Assembly: GCF_035593265.1 (NCBI RefSeq)
Contig: NZ_CP141614.1
Location: forward strand, 1,798,001 to 1,862,000
Length of the DNA: 64,000 nucleotides
Direction of reading: 5' to 3'
Origin: Limnochorda sp. LNt
GTDB taxonomy: Bacteria; Bacillota; Limnochordia; Limnochordales; Geochordaceae
The translations under genes and the position numbers were made by a program. How positions within the stretch are numbered: position 1 is the first letter of the stretch; every line of letters starts with the position of its first letter. The notes under the pieces were generated by a model. It did not search any database and was not told where the DNA came from. It was given only the letters and a program-made list of their open reading frames with translations. Below, one piece after another: positions 18,680 to 26,850 of this stretch.

Positions 18680-19645
18680 TCAAGCCGCCGCAGGCGCGTG
18701 GCCGGTGACGGCATCGATGGCCTGCAGCAGATCGTCGCTGAGACGCAGGCCGGCGGCGCCCAGGTTCTCCTCCAGCTGCTCGAGGCGCGTCGCGCCCACG
18801 ATGGCGGAGGTCACCTCGGGACGCCGGAGCACCCACGCCAGGGCCATCTGGGCCGGTGTCATGCCTGCCGAGCGCGCGAGGTCGGCCAGCCGCTGGACCT
18901 GCTGGAGGGTCTGTTCGTTCATGAAGCGCCCGATGAACATGTTGCTGCGCGGGTCGGCGGCGCGGCTGCCGGCCGGCGGCGGCTGACCGGGGGCGTACTT
19001 GCCCGTCAGCACGCCCTGCGCCAGCGGAGAGAAGACCACCTGGCCGATCCCCTCCCGCGCGCAGACCGGTAGCACCTCCCGCTCGATGTCGCGCTCCAGG
19101 ATGTTGTAGAGGGGCTGGTTGGAGACGATGGGGTCCAGGCCGAGCTGACGCGCCAGGTGCACCGCGTCCGCGATCTGCACCGCCGTCCACTGGCTGACGC
19201 CGACGTAGAGGACCTTGCCCTGGGTCACGAGATCGTCCAGGGCCCGCAGCGTCTCGTCGAGCGGGGTCTCGGGGTCGAAGCGGTGACACTGGTAGAGGTC
19301 GATGTAGTCGGTGCCGAGCCGCTTGAGGCTGGCGTGGCACTGCTCCATGATGTGCTTGCGGGAGAGCCCCCGGTCGTTGGGGCCGTCGCCCATGGGGAAG
19401 AAGACCTTGGTGGCCAGCACGTACGAGCTGCGGGGGAAGACGCGCAGGGCCTCGCCCACCACCTCCTCGGCCACCCCGCGGTGATAGACGTTGGCCGTGT
19501 CGAAGAAGTTGACCCCCCGCTCGTAGGCCGCCCGGATGATCTCGATGGACCGCTGCCGGTCGACCGACGCCCCATAGGTCAACCAGCTCCCGAGGCCGAT
19601 CACCGACAGCCGCACACCGGCTCGCCCGAGTCGTCGATACTCCAC
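18680..19645 (-). CDS. aldo/keto reductase (Kv-beta-like AKR)
   Basis: A 321-residue NADPH-dependent oxidoreductase of the AKR superfamily. It shows the catalytic tetrad context: FFDTANVYHRGVAEEVVGEA (Asp and Tyr), VLATKVFFPMG (Lys) and YIDLYQCHRFDPETPLDE (His). The C-terminal NADPH-binding part reads SAIVGATRLEQLEENL. The closest recognised group is the Kv-beta/YghZ-like AKRs that reduce various aldehydes. GTG 19645 has a GGAGGAGG SD. It is divergent from the NUDIX gene. The substrate is not predictable. Confidence 0.9.
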   Translation of the reverse strand: MEYRRLGRAGVRLSVIGLGSWLTYGASVDRQRSIEIIRAAYERGVNFFDTANVYHRGVAEEVVGEALRVFPRSSYVLATKVFFPMGDGPNDRGLSRKHIMEQCHASLKRLGTDYIDLYQCHRFDPETPLDETLRALDDLVTQGKVLYVGVSQWTAVQIADAVHLARQLGLDPIVSNQPLYNILERDIEREVLPVCAREGIGQVVFSPLAQGVLTGKYAPGQPPPAGSRAADPRSNMFIGRFMNEQTLQQVQRLADLARSAGMTPAQMALAWVLRRPEVTSAIVGATRLEQLEENLGAAGLRLSDDLLQAIDAVTGHAPAAA

Positions 19646-19801
19646 CGAACCTCCTCCTTTCGTCTCATCCGCTCATCCACCGTCGCTCGAGAGGGCAGGC
19701 TCTTCTGGGGCCGGCCCCGAACTCCTGGTCGTCCCACCCGGTGGCGCCGGGCCCCGGCGTCCGGCCGCCCGCCACCCTGATGGAGGGGAGAAGGCGAGAC
19801 G

Positions 19802-20254
19802 TTGGCCTTCCGCAAGGCGCTGCTCATCGCCCGTGTCGTCGCCGTCCAGGACGGTCAGGTGCTGCTGGCCCACCATCGCCACCCCGATGGCCGCGACTTC
19901 TGGTGCTTTCCCGGCGGCCACGTGGAAGAGGGCGAGGGCTTGGCCGACGCCGCCGTCCGCGAGCTGGCCGAGGAGACCGGCCTGACGATGGAGCTCGTCG
20001 ACGTGGTCTTCGTCCAGGACTTCGCACGTCCTCCGGGCCCCGACGCCACCGAGGTCTTCTTTCGCGGCCGCATCGCCGGCGGCCGGCTCTCGCCCAAGTC
20101 GGAGCCCAACCTGGTGGAGGTGGCCTGGGTGCCGCTCGCGGAGTTGGGGCGTTACCGGGTCATGCCGCCCGCTCTGGCGGAGGCCGTGGCCGACGGGCGC
20201 TGGGAGAGCTGGCGCCTGCCGGTACCCTGGCCCGCCCGCAAGGGGGGCCCGTGA
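19802..20254 (+). CDS. NUDIX hydrolase
   Basis: A 150-residue protein with a complete Nudix box, GGHVEEGEGLADAAVRELAE followed by ETGL, starting near residue 38. These enzymes cleave nucleoside diphosphates linked to another moiety, using Mg2+ held by the REUxEE glutamates. Upstream strands (ALLIARVVAVQDGQVLLAHH) and the following FVQDFARPPGPDATEVFF complete the fold. Substrate unknown. The TTG start at 19802 is supported by an SD (aggggagaagg). The gene converges with the FUN14-family gene. Confidence 0.9.
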   Translation: MAFRKALLIARVVAVQDGQVLLAHHRHPDGRDFWCFPGGHVEEGEGLADAAVRELAEETGLTMELVDVVFVQDFARPPGPDATEVFFRGRIAGGRLSPKSEPNLVEVAWVPLAELGRYRVMPPALAEAVADGRWESWRLPVPWPARKGGP

Positions 20255-20287
20255 GAGGGGACCGGCCGGGCGTCGCGCCCCTTTCTC

Positions 20288-20617
20288 TCATCCCTTTCGA
20301 AAGCCCAGCCAGAACCCCAGGGTGAAGCTGCCGGCCGCCGCGACGCTGCTGGAGAACCACGCGACGATTCGCTCCAGCGCCCCCCGTGCGCCGCCGGCTT
20401 GGGTCATCGCGCCCGTGTAGGCGGCCTCCAGGGCCTCCCAGTGGATGGTGATGAACCCCACCTTGGCCATCCCCACGAAGAGCGCGGTCATGGCCCCCAC
20501 CAGCAGCAGCGCCACCTTGATGGCCTTCTTGAGGCTGTAGCCGACGGCCAGACCGAGGACCAAGCCGAGACCCGCCTGACCCCCGAGCAGCGACCAGTTG
20601 ATCCCGCCCGGCTCCAC
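20288..20617 (-). CDS. FUN14 family membrane protein
   Basis: A 109-residue protein with the FUN14 pattern: an amphipathic N-terminus (INWSLLGGQAGLGLVLGLAV), GYSLKKAIKVALLLVGAMTA, a short loop GFITIHWEALEAAY, and a C-terminal helix rich in small residues ending SFTLGFWLGFRKG. Bacterial members are small membrane proteins of unknown function. The GTG at 20617 has a gggggtga SD. It lies downstream of the citrate synthase gene on the same strand. Confidence 0.8.
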   Translation of the reverse strand: MEPGGINWSLLGGQAGLGLVLGLAVGYSLKKAIKVALLLVGAMTALFVGMAKVGFITIHWEALEAAYTGAMTQAGGARGALERIVAWFSSSVAAAGSFTLGFWLGFRKG

Positions 20618-20742
20618 GCCATCACCCCCACGGTGCCCGGGTCGCCACCGCCCCACCGGCCCCAGGGACGGTCGGGGGCGGAGCCTCGCCCTCTCCGTTG
20701 GCCCCGCCCCCAGCCGCCTCCTGCACAGCGACCCCGCGGCGC

Positions 20743-21888
20743 TCACGCCGCCGTATGCGGGGGCCTGTCCTCGACGGGCACGTAGCGCAGCTCCATGGGC
20801 CCCGTGTACTCGGCCCGCGGCCGGATGAGACGGTTGTCCGCGTACTGCTCCAGCAGGTGGGCGGTCCACCCGCTGATGCGGCTCACCGCGAAGACAGGGG
20901 TGAAGAGGTCCACGGGGATGCCCAGCAGGTGGTAGACCGAAGCCGAGTAGAAGTCGACGTTGGGGTAGAGGTCCTTGGCCGAGCGCACCGCCTCCTCCAC
21001 CGCCAGCGAGATGGCGTACCAGCGCGGCTCGCCCTTGAGGCGTGAAAGCTCCTCGGAGAAGCGCTTCAAGATGAGAGCCCGAGGATCCCACGTCTTGTAG
21101 ACGCGATGACCGAAGCCGGGGATCCGCTCCCTGGCCGCCAGCCTGGCCTGCACCACCTCGGCGGCTCGTTCAGGCTCGCCGATCTCCATCAGCAGCCGCA
21201 TCACCTGCTCGTTGGCGCCGCCGTGCAGCGGTCCTTTGAGCGTGCCCACCGCGGCGGCCACCGCCGAGTAGATGTCGGACAGCGTCGAGGCCGTCACCCG
21301 GCCGGCGAAGCACGAGGCGTTGAACTCGTGGTCGGCGTGCAGGGTCAGCGCCACGTCCATGACCCGCGCCGACGTCGGGTCGGGCCGCTGCCCCGTCAGC
21401 ATGTAGAGGAAGTTGGCGGCGTGATCCAGCTCCGGATCGGGCTCGATGACCGGCAGCCCCCGCCGCAACCGGTGAAACGCCGCCACCACCGACGCCATCT
21501 GAGCTGTCAAGCGCACCGACTTGCGCAGATTGGCCTCCCGGCCGTTGTCGTCGGCCTCGGCATCGTACAGCCCCAGGGCCGCCACCGCCGTCTGCAGCAC
21601 CGCCATGGGCGAGCGACCGGGGACGCTCGCTAGCAGCGAGACCACGCCCGACGGCAGCGGACGGGCGGCGACCAGCTGCTCGCGCAGGCTCGACAGCTCC
21701 CCGGAGTCGGGCAGCCGGCCGTGCCACAGCAGGAAGCACACCTCCTCGAAGGTGGCGTGCTCGGCCAGGTCCCGGATGTCATAGCCCTGGTAGATGAGTC
21801 GGCCCTGCCTGCCATCGACGTAGCTGATGGATGAGCGGGCCACCACGACACCTTCCAAGCCTCTGGCGATCTGAGTCGCTTCGCTCAT
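20743..21888 (-). CDS. citrate synthase (short, Gram-positive type; possibly 2-methylcitrate synthase)
   Basis: Condenses acetyl-CoA (or propionyl-CoA) with oxaloacetate at the entry of the TCA or methylcitrate cycle. The 381-residue product is the short bacterial type II-like form. It begins ARGLEGVVVARSSISYVDG, has LIYQGYDIRDLAEHATFEEV, the active-site His in GPLHGGANEQVMRLL, the second His in IPGFGHRVYKTWDPRA and the Asp in VDFYSASVYHLLGIP. Sequence alone does not separate citrate from methylcitrate activity. ATG 21888 is used; GTG 21894 is two codons upstream. The 136-nt gap upstream to the flavin reductase gene holds no gene. Confidence 0.93.
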   Translation of the reverse strand: MSEATQIARGLEGVVVARSSISYVDGRQGRLIYQGYDIRDLAEHATFEEVCFLLWHGRLPDSGELSSLREQLVAARPLPSGVVSLLASVPGRSPMAVLQTAVAALGLYDAEADDNGREANLRKSVRLTAQMASVVAAFHRLRRGLPVIEPDPELDHAANFLYMLTGQRPDPTSARVMDVALTLHADHEFNASCFAGRVTASTLSDIYSAVAAAVGTLKGPLHGGANEQVMRLLMEIGEPERAAEVVQARLAARERIPGFGHRVYKTWDPRALILKRFSEELSRLKGEPRWYAISLAVEEAVRSAKDLYPNVDFYSASVYHLLGIPVDLFTPVFAVSRISGWTAHLLEQYADNRLIRPRAEYTGPMELRYVPVEDRPPHTAA

Positions 21889-22024
21889 GGCCACGCACCC
21901 ACGCCCCCCGTGTCAAAATCGGTTTCCACGCCCGGCCGCGCCGAAACCTATTGACTCTTATTCGTGCTTGAGAACACGAGTACCTCCCAGGGCGGCTGCC
22001 GGGTGGCGGGCCCGGGGCTCGTCC

Positions 22025-22501
22025 TCAACCGGGTGCCAGGCGGGCGTAACGCCCCCCGAAGAAGATGAGGGGCGCTTGCGACTCGCCCACGGCAGCGTGC
22101 TCGACTTGCGCGACGAAGATGGAGTGGTCGCCGCCAGGGAAGACGTCGACGACCCGGCACTCCAGGTGCGCCAGCGCACCGGCGATGAGGGGCACGCCCG
22201 TCACCCCGGGCACGACCTCGAGGCTGCCCGGGGCCAGCGCGGCGCGCTGGCCGGCGAAGAACTCGGAGATCGCCTGCTGGTCCGCCCCCAGCACGCTGAC
22301 ACCGAAGCGGCCCGCCTGCAGGATGCGCCCGTGGGTCACGCGGCGGCGGTCCACGCAGACCAGGATCAGCGGGGGCCGCAACGAGACCGACGTGAAGGAG
22401 TTGGCGGTCATGCCGTGCGGCTGCTCGACCGTGCCCGTGGTGAGCACCGTCACCCCCGTCGCGAACCGCCCCGCGACGCGGCGAAAGTGAAGCGGCTCCA
22501 C
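22025..22501 (-). CDS. flavin reductase family protein (FMN-binding split barrel)
   Basis: A 158-residue flavin reductase-like domain protein: FRRVAGRFATGVTVLTTG, then the FMN-binding GMTANSFTSVSLRPPLILV, and GRFGVSVLGADQQAISEFFA. Such proteins supply reduced FMN/FAD to two-component monooxygenases or act on their own. No partner monooxygenase is nearby. The GTG at 22501 is chosen for its GGAGG SD and typical family length; the frame is open further upstream. It is divergent from comFB. Confidence 0.88.
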   Translation of the reverse strand: MEPLHFRRVAGRFATGVTVLTTGTVEQPHGMTANSFTSVSLRPPLILVCVDRRRVTHGRILQAGRFGVSVLGADQQAISEFFAGQRAALAPGSLEVVPGVTGVPLIAGALAHLECRVVDVFPGGDHSIFVAQVEHAAVGESQAPLIFFGGRYARLAPG

Positions 22502-22593
22502 CCGCCCCCCTCCTCTCGTCGCATGATATGGATGCCCGGCAGGATCGGGTCGGCTCTCGCTCGAAGCCTGGCCGCGCAGGAGGCGGTCGTGCC

Positions 22594-22890
22594 ATGCCAT
22601 CCGAGGGCCAGCGGCCGCGTCTGTCCAACCGCGTGGAGCAGGCCGTCCTGAGGCTGCTCGACCAGGCGCTGGCCTACCATCCCGATGCCTGCCGCTGTCC
22701 CCGCTGTCGCCGCGACGTGGTGGCCCTCGCCCTGCGCCGTCTGCCGGCTCGCTACGCCGGCAGCGCCACCGGGGAGGTGCTCATCGACGTGGAGCTGCAG
22801 CGGGTCCAGGTGCAGGCCGAGCTGCTGGGGGCCCTCGACCAGGCCATCCGTGTCGTCAAGGCGCGCCCCCATCATGACCGGCCGGCGTGA
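22594..22890 (+). CDS. comFB: late competence development ComFB family protein
   Basis: A 98-residue protein with the ComFB domain: LDQALAYHPDACRCPRC (two CxxC-type cysteines), then RDVVALALRRLPARYAGSAT and a C-terminal helix. In B. subtilis comFB lies between comFA and comFC, but its role in DNA uptake is not clear; other ComFB-domain proteins bind cyclic dinucleotides. Here it stands alone, with no comFA or comFC. ATG 22594 has an aggaggcgg SD. It converges with the EamA transporter gene. Confidence 0.85.
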   Translation: MPSEGQRPRLSNRVEQAVLRLLDQALAYHPDACRCPRCRRDVVALALRRLPARYAGSATGEVLIDVELQRVQVQAELLGALDQAIRVVKARPHHDRPA

Positions 22891-22907
22891 GGAGGTGGCC
22901 GCCCGAT

Positions 22908-23855
22908 TCACGGGCACCCCTCGCCCGAGCGCGGCGCCACCCTGCGCGCCGCCCACGGCCCCGTCTGGGCCACCTCCGCCCACACGGTCCCGACCAGGAT
23001 GGCCAGGCCGCCCGCCAACACCCGCGGCCCCAAGCGCTCGCCGGCCAGCAACGCGCCCGACAGGGCCGCGAAGATGGGCTCGGTAGCGAAGATGAGGGCG
23101 GCATGGGTCGCCGGGGTGTGCCGCTGCGCCCAGACCTGCAGCACCAGCAGCAGGCCGCTCACCACGGGTCCCGTCAGCAGCAGGGTGCCGGCCACGCCGA
23201 GGTCCATCCCCTCGAGCCCCCAGCCGTCCAGGGTGGCTGCCAGCCCGCTCACCAGCGCCACGGCCACCACCTGCCAGAGCGTGTACGGCAGCATGGGGAG
23301 GCGCCCGGCGTGGGCCACCACCGTCACGTGGGCGCCGAAGGCCAGCGCGCAGCCCAGCACCAGCCAGTCGCCGCGGCGCACCGAGATCTCCGCCGGCTCC
23401 ACGAACATGACGGCCATGCCCATGACGGCCAGCGCCACGCCCATCAGGGCCGCCCCCGGCTGCCGGCGTCCGTACAGCAGCCGGTCCAGCACCGGCACCA
23501 GCGCCACCGAGAGCCCCGTGATGAAGCCGGCCTTGCCCGGTGTCGTGTACTGCAGCCCCAGGGTCTGCAGCGCGTAGCCCGCGAAGAGCAGGAGGCCCGT
23601 CCCGAGGCCCGGCAGCAGGGCCGGGCGCAAGCCGTCGAGGCCCTCGCGCCCGGTGACGGCCAGCGTGCCCCCCAACGTCAGGGCCGCCAGGCCAAAGCGC
23701 AATGCCAGGAAGGAGAAGACGGGGATCTGGGCGACGGCGTCCTTGACCGCCACGAACGTGAAGCCCCACGTCATCGTGATGAGCAGCAGGGTCACGTCGG
23801 CCACGAGGCGCGACGGGCGCGACGGCGCGGCCAGGGCGGCTCGAGTCGGCTGCAG
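22908..23855 (-). CDS. EamA/DMT family transporter
   Basis: A 315-residue membrane protein with ten predicted helices in two EamA repeats. The first repeat starts LLLITMTWGFTFVAVKDAV and the second GCALAFGAHVTVVAHAG, with the typical FATEPIFAALSGALLAGERL near the end. The family exports amino acids or other metabolites; the substrate is unknown. The start is uncertain: the only codon with an SD at proper distance (gggagg, 11 nt) is CTG 23855; the next in-frame GTG, at 23804, has none and would cut into the region before helix 1. Confidence 0.88.
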   Translation of the reverse strand: MQPTRAALAAPSRPSRLVADVTLLLITMTWGFTFVAVKDAVAQIPVFSFLALRFGLAALTLGGTLAVTGREGLDGLRPALLPGLGTGLLLFAGYALQTLGLQYTTPGKAGFITGLSVALVPVLDRLLYGRRQPGAALMGVALAVMGMAVMFVEPAEISVRRGDWLVLGCALAFGAHVTVVAHAGRLPMLPYTLWQVVAVALVSGLAATLDGWGLEGMDLGVAGTLLLTGPVVSGLLLVLQVWAQRHTPATHAALIFATEPIFAALSGALLAGERLGPRVLAGGLAILVGTVWAEVAQTGPWAARRVAPRSGEGCP

Positions 23856-23899
23856 CGTGACAGGTCCCTCCCGATGGGGGCGCCGAGCGCCCGGCCGGC

Positions 23900-24994
23900 T
23901 CAGGGCGCCTCGCCCCATCGCTCCATCTCGGCCAGCCGGCGCAGCGAGTCCAGTCTCTCCCGCCGCCCGAGGCGGGCGAGCCGCACCGCCCGCCGCCAGA
24001 CGGCGATGGTCCGGTCGTACAGCTCCCGGTCGACGGGGAAGGGGATGCCGTCCTTGCCGCCGTGGGCGAAGGCGTAGCGGACGGGATCCCGGTAGCTGGG
24101 CCGTGCCCCGTAGACCACCTCGGCCACCATGGCCAGGGCCCGGATGGTGCGCGGCCCCACGCCCGGCGTCGCCAGCACCTGCTCGAAGCCGGTGGGGGCC
24201 GCCCGGTAGAGCGCGTCGAGGGCCCGCTCCAGCTGGGGCGTGTCGGCGATGGCATGCCCGGCCGGCATCGCCAGGTGGCGCGTCTGGAGCCGGCCCAGCT
24301 CCCGCCGCCACCACCCGACGTCACGCGAGGCCAGCTCCACCGAGGCCGCACGAGCCGCCGCACTCTCAGCGGCGACCAGGTTGAGCACCCCGCTCCGCTG
24401 CCGCACGCCCAGCACCGCGGCGTGGGGCTCCTCGGTGAAGGCGCGCACCGTCTCCGACAGCCAGTGATAGCGCCTGGCCCAGCCCGTCCGCTCGTTCATG
24501 CCCTGCTGCACCACGCACCAGCGGCCCGAGGCGGTGAAGAAGAACGTGTGATGGTAGAGGGTGTGGCCATCCTGGACGGCGGCGCTGTCGACCTTGGCGG
24601 CCATGCGGCTGGCATAGGCCAGCGAGGCCGCGTCCAGCGCCAGGCTGGCCTCCTCCACGTGGCGGGCGATCTCGTGGGGCGTGCGGCGCGAGGTGCCGCC
24701 CTTGCCGCCGCAGACGAAGAGGCCCAGCCGCCCCATGTGGCCCTGGAGCCCCTCCTTGAGCGCACCGCAGACCACCGTCGTGACCCCGGAGGAGTGCCAG
24801 TCGTAGCCCAGGACGCTGCCCAACGACTGAAACCAGAACGGATCGGCCAGTCGGCGCAGCACCTCGTCGGGCCCCCACTCCTCCACCATCGCCTCGACCA
24901 TGGCGGCCCCCAGCCGCTTCATGCGGTCGAAGAGCCAGGGAGGGCACCGACCCCCGTGCAGGGGCAGCGAGGCCGTCCCGGTGCGGCCGGCCAA
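23900..24994 (-). CDS. DUF763 family protein
   Basis: A 364-residue protein of the DUF763 family, found mainly in archaea and thermophilic bacteria. Family segments are visible: SLPLHGGRCPPWLFDRMKRL, FQSLGSVLGYDWHSSGVTT, a Gly/Lys-rich FVCGGKGGTSRRTP and WCVVQQGMNERTGWARRYHW. A helix-hairpin-helix-like VLATPGVGPRTIRAL lies near residue 275, as in DNA-binding proteins. Members are suspected to act on DNA, but no function is established. The TTG start at 24994 follows ggggtgag. It is divergent, over 60 nt, from a uracil-DNA glycosylase gene, which supports a DNA-repair context by inference. Confidence 0.85.
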   Translation of the reverse strand: MAGRTGTASLPLHGGRCPPWLFDRMKRLGAAMVEAMVEEWGPDEVLRRLADPFWFQSLGSVLGYDWHSSGVTTVVCGALKEGLQGHMGRLGLFVCGGKGGTSRRTPHEIARHVEEASLALDAASLAYASRMAAKVDSAAVQDGHTLYHHTFFFTASGRWCVVQQGMNERTGWARRYHWLSETVRAFTEEPHAAVLGVRQRSGVLNLVAAESAAARAASVELASRDVGWWRRELGRLQTRHLAMPAGHAIADTPQLERALDALYRAAPTGFEQVLATPGVGPRTIRALAMVAEVVYGARPSYRDPVRYAFAHGGKDGIPFPVDRELYDRTIAVWRRAVRLARLGRRERLDSLRRLAEMERWGEAP

Positions 24995-25054
24995 CTCGTC
25001 TCACCCCGACCTTCGCTGGGATTATACTCCCGCGGGGGTGGATGCGGCGTGTCG

Positions 25055-25795
25055 ATGGCCGCCACACAACCGGACCCATGGGACGAGCTGGTGAGCCGGA
25101 TCGTCCAGTGCGAGCGATGCCCCCGGCTCGTGGCGTACCGCAGGCGGATCGCCTCGGAGAGGCGGCGGGCCTTCGCCGACTGGGAGTACTGGGGCCGGCC
25201 GGTCCCGGGCTTCGGCGACCGGCAGGGGCGGCTGCTCATCCTGGGCCTGGCCCCGGCCGCTCACGGCGCCAACCGCACCGGCCGCATGTTCACCGGCGAC
25301 AGCTCCGGCGACTTCCTGATGGGGGCGCTGTGGCGGGCGGGCTTCGCCAACCAGCCCCGCTCGGAGCGCCGTGACGACGGGCTGCGCCTCGTGGACGCCT
25401 TCGTCTCGGCGCCGGTGCGCTGCGCCCCGCCCGACAACAGGCCGCTGCGCGAGGAGTTCGAGCGCTGCTTCGCCTACCTGCAGGCCGAGTGGGCCCTGCT
25501 GACGCGGGTGCAGGTGGTGCTGGCCCTGGGCCGCATCGCCTTCGGGACGGCCAAGCGCTTGGTGGCGCCTCGCCTCGATGACGAGGCACGGCGGGCCCTC
25601 CAAGCGGCCCCATTCCGCCACGGCGCGGTGGTGCCGCTGGGGCGCCTGACCCTGGTGGCCAGCTACCACCCGAGCCGCCAAAACACCCAGACCGGCCGGC
25701 TCACGCCGGCCATGATGGACGCCGTGCTGCAGGAGGTGCGGCGGCTGCTGGACGCTACGGAGCCGGCCGCAGCCGCGCCCCCAGGCGCACCGTAG
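25055..25795 (+). CDS. family 5 uracil-DNA glycosylase (UDGb)
   Basis: Removes uracil and other deaminated bases from DNA to start base-excision repair. The 246-residue protein has the family 5 motif A GLAPAAHGANRTGRMFTGDS, which lacks the usual catalytic Asp/Asn of other families, and the motif LVASYHPSRQNTQTGRLT (motif B). Four cysteines (about 19, 22, 123, 138) in QCERCPRL and RCAPPD...RCF match the 4Fe-4S cluster of thermophile-type enzymes. GTG 25049 is an alternative start with better SD spacing. A TATACT box at 25023-25028 may be its -10. Its 3' end overlaps the convergent exported-protein gene by 41 nt. Confidence 0.92.
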   Translation: MAATQPDPWDELVSRIVQCERCPRLVAYRRRIASERRRAFADWEYWGRPVPGFGDRQGRLLILGLAPAAHGANRTGRMFTGDSSGDFLMGALWRAGFANQPRSERRDDGLRLVDAFVSAPVRCAPPDNRPLREEFERCFAYLQAEWALLTRVQVVLALGRIAFGTAKRLVAPRLDDEARRALQAAPFRHGAVVPLGRLTLVASYHPSRQNTQTGRLTPAMMDAVLQEVRRLLDATEPAAAAPPGAP

Positions 25796-26840
25796 GCCCG
25801 CCGGAGACGGCCGCAAACAGCTCCAGCTCGCCGATGGCACGGCTGGCGATGCCCGCTGCCACCCCTGTCCCGGCGGCCGTCTGGGCACCGTGAGAGAAGG
25901 AGAGATCCGGCGCCGCCACCGCGGCGTCCGCGAAGAGGGCGATGTGCCCCGTCGCGTCGGGCCACCACCGCAACAGCTCCGGCAGCTGCGGCCACGCGAA
26001 CCGGCGCTCCACGCTCAGCCCGATGGCGGCGCGCCCTGGCGGCTGGCCGCCAGCGGGCGCGGCACCTCGCACGAAGAACTCGGCGGGCCATCCGCCCGCC
26101 CGGAAACCGAGCCGCCCCGGCTCGTCGGCAGCCGGGTAGTCGTCGCCCGGCACCAGGGCTCCCTCGGGAGGCCAGGCCAGCCCCACTCTCGCCTCGATGC
26201 GGAAGGAACCGGCCTCGAACGGGACGCTGCCCGTCACCGCTCCGAAGAGCGGGCGGGCCTGCCGGGAGCCGGGCGAGCCGCTGCCGACGACGGCCTCCAC
26301 CGACGGCCGTACCAGGAGCTCGGGCGCTAGATCCCGGGCGGTGTCGACCCGGCCCACCAGCGCCCGCACCGGCGCGGCCCCGGCGCGGCGGGCCCATACG
26401 TCGGCCACTACCGCCCCCAGGCGCCAGGACCACGCCCCCTCCTCGAGCTGGCGCCACGACACCATCAGCCCCGTGGTGCCGTCCCATCCCGGTACCCAGC
26501 TGGTCGGCCAGTGCACGACGCGCATGTCCACCTGACCGTTGGGGCTCACCGGGATGGTGAGGCCCATGCGACCCCGTACCCCGGCCCGGGCCCCGCCCTG
26601 GGGATCGGTGGGGTCGGGCAGCTCGTAGCCGAGCCCCAGGTAGCCCACCCACGCCTCGTCGAGCAGCCAGCCCTCGGCCCCGAAGACGGCGCCGTTGACG
26701 TCCAGGATGGGCACCACCTGCAGCTCGTACCCCTGTGCCCGCGCCGGGGACGCCGCCAGCGTCGCCGCCATCAGCCACCCGATGACGAGAGTCGCCCGCA
26801 CGCCCCGGCCCCTCGCTCTGCCGACCTCCGACACCTGCAC
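25755..26840 (-). CDS. exported hypothetical protein, beta-rich
   Basis: A 361-residue protein I do not recognise. A signal peptide (TLVIGWLMAATLAASPARAQ) is followed by a long beta-rich part with alternating hydrophobic residues, such as WVGYLGLGYELPDP, GLMVSWRQLEEGAWSWRLGA and the terminal PTVRLGARLRPAP. This pattern resembles an outer-membrane or surface beta-barrel, but without a profile match that is only an impression. GTG 26840 is the longest start with an SD (gaaggga); GTG starts at 26834 and 26801 also fit. The stop lies inside the 3' end of the convergent uracil-DNA glycosylase gene. Confidence 0.6.
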   Translation of the reverse strand: MQVSEVGRARGRGVRATLVIGWLMAATLAASPARAQGYELQVVPILDVNGAVFGAEGWLLDEAWVGYLGLGYELPDPTDPQGGARAGVRGRMGLTIPVSPNGQVDMRVVHWPTSWVPGWDGTTGLMVSWRQLEEGAWSWRLGAVVADVWARRAGAAPVRALVGRVDTARDLAPELLVRPSVEAVVGSGSPGSRQARPLFGAVTGSVPFEAGSFRIEARVGLAWPPEGALVPGDDYPAADEPGRLGFRAGGWPAEFFVRGAAPAGGQPPGRAAIGLSVERRFAWPQLPELLRWWPDATGHIALFADAAVAAPDLSFSHGAQTAAGTGVAAGIASRAIGELELFAAVSGGPTVRLGARLRPAP

Positions 26841-26850
26841 CGCCGTCCCT

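Noticed and set aside
21889-22024. A short dyad (TCGTG/CACGA) between the citrate synthase and flavin reductase genes as an operator
   Set aside because: Five-base arms are too short to separate from chance, and no promoter hexamers line up with it.
25000-25028. A full promoter for the uracil-DNA glycosylase gene
   Set aside because: TATACT is a fair -10, but no -35 or extended -10 is present, so I only mention it under the gene.
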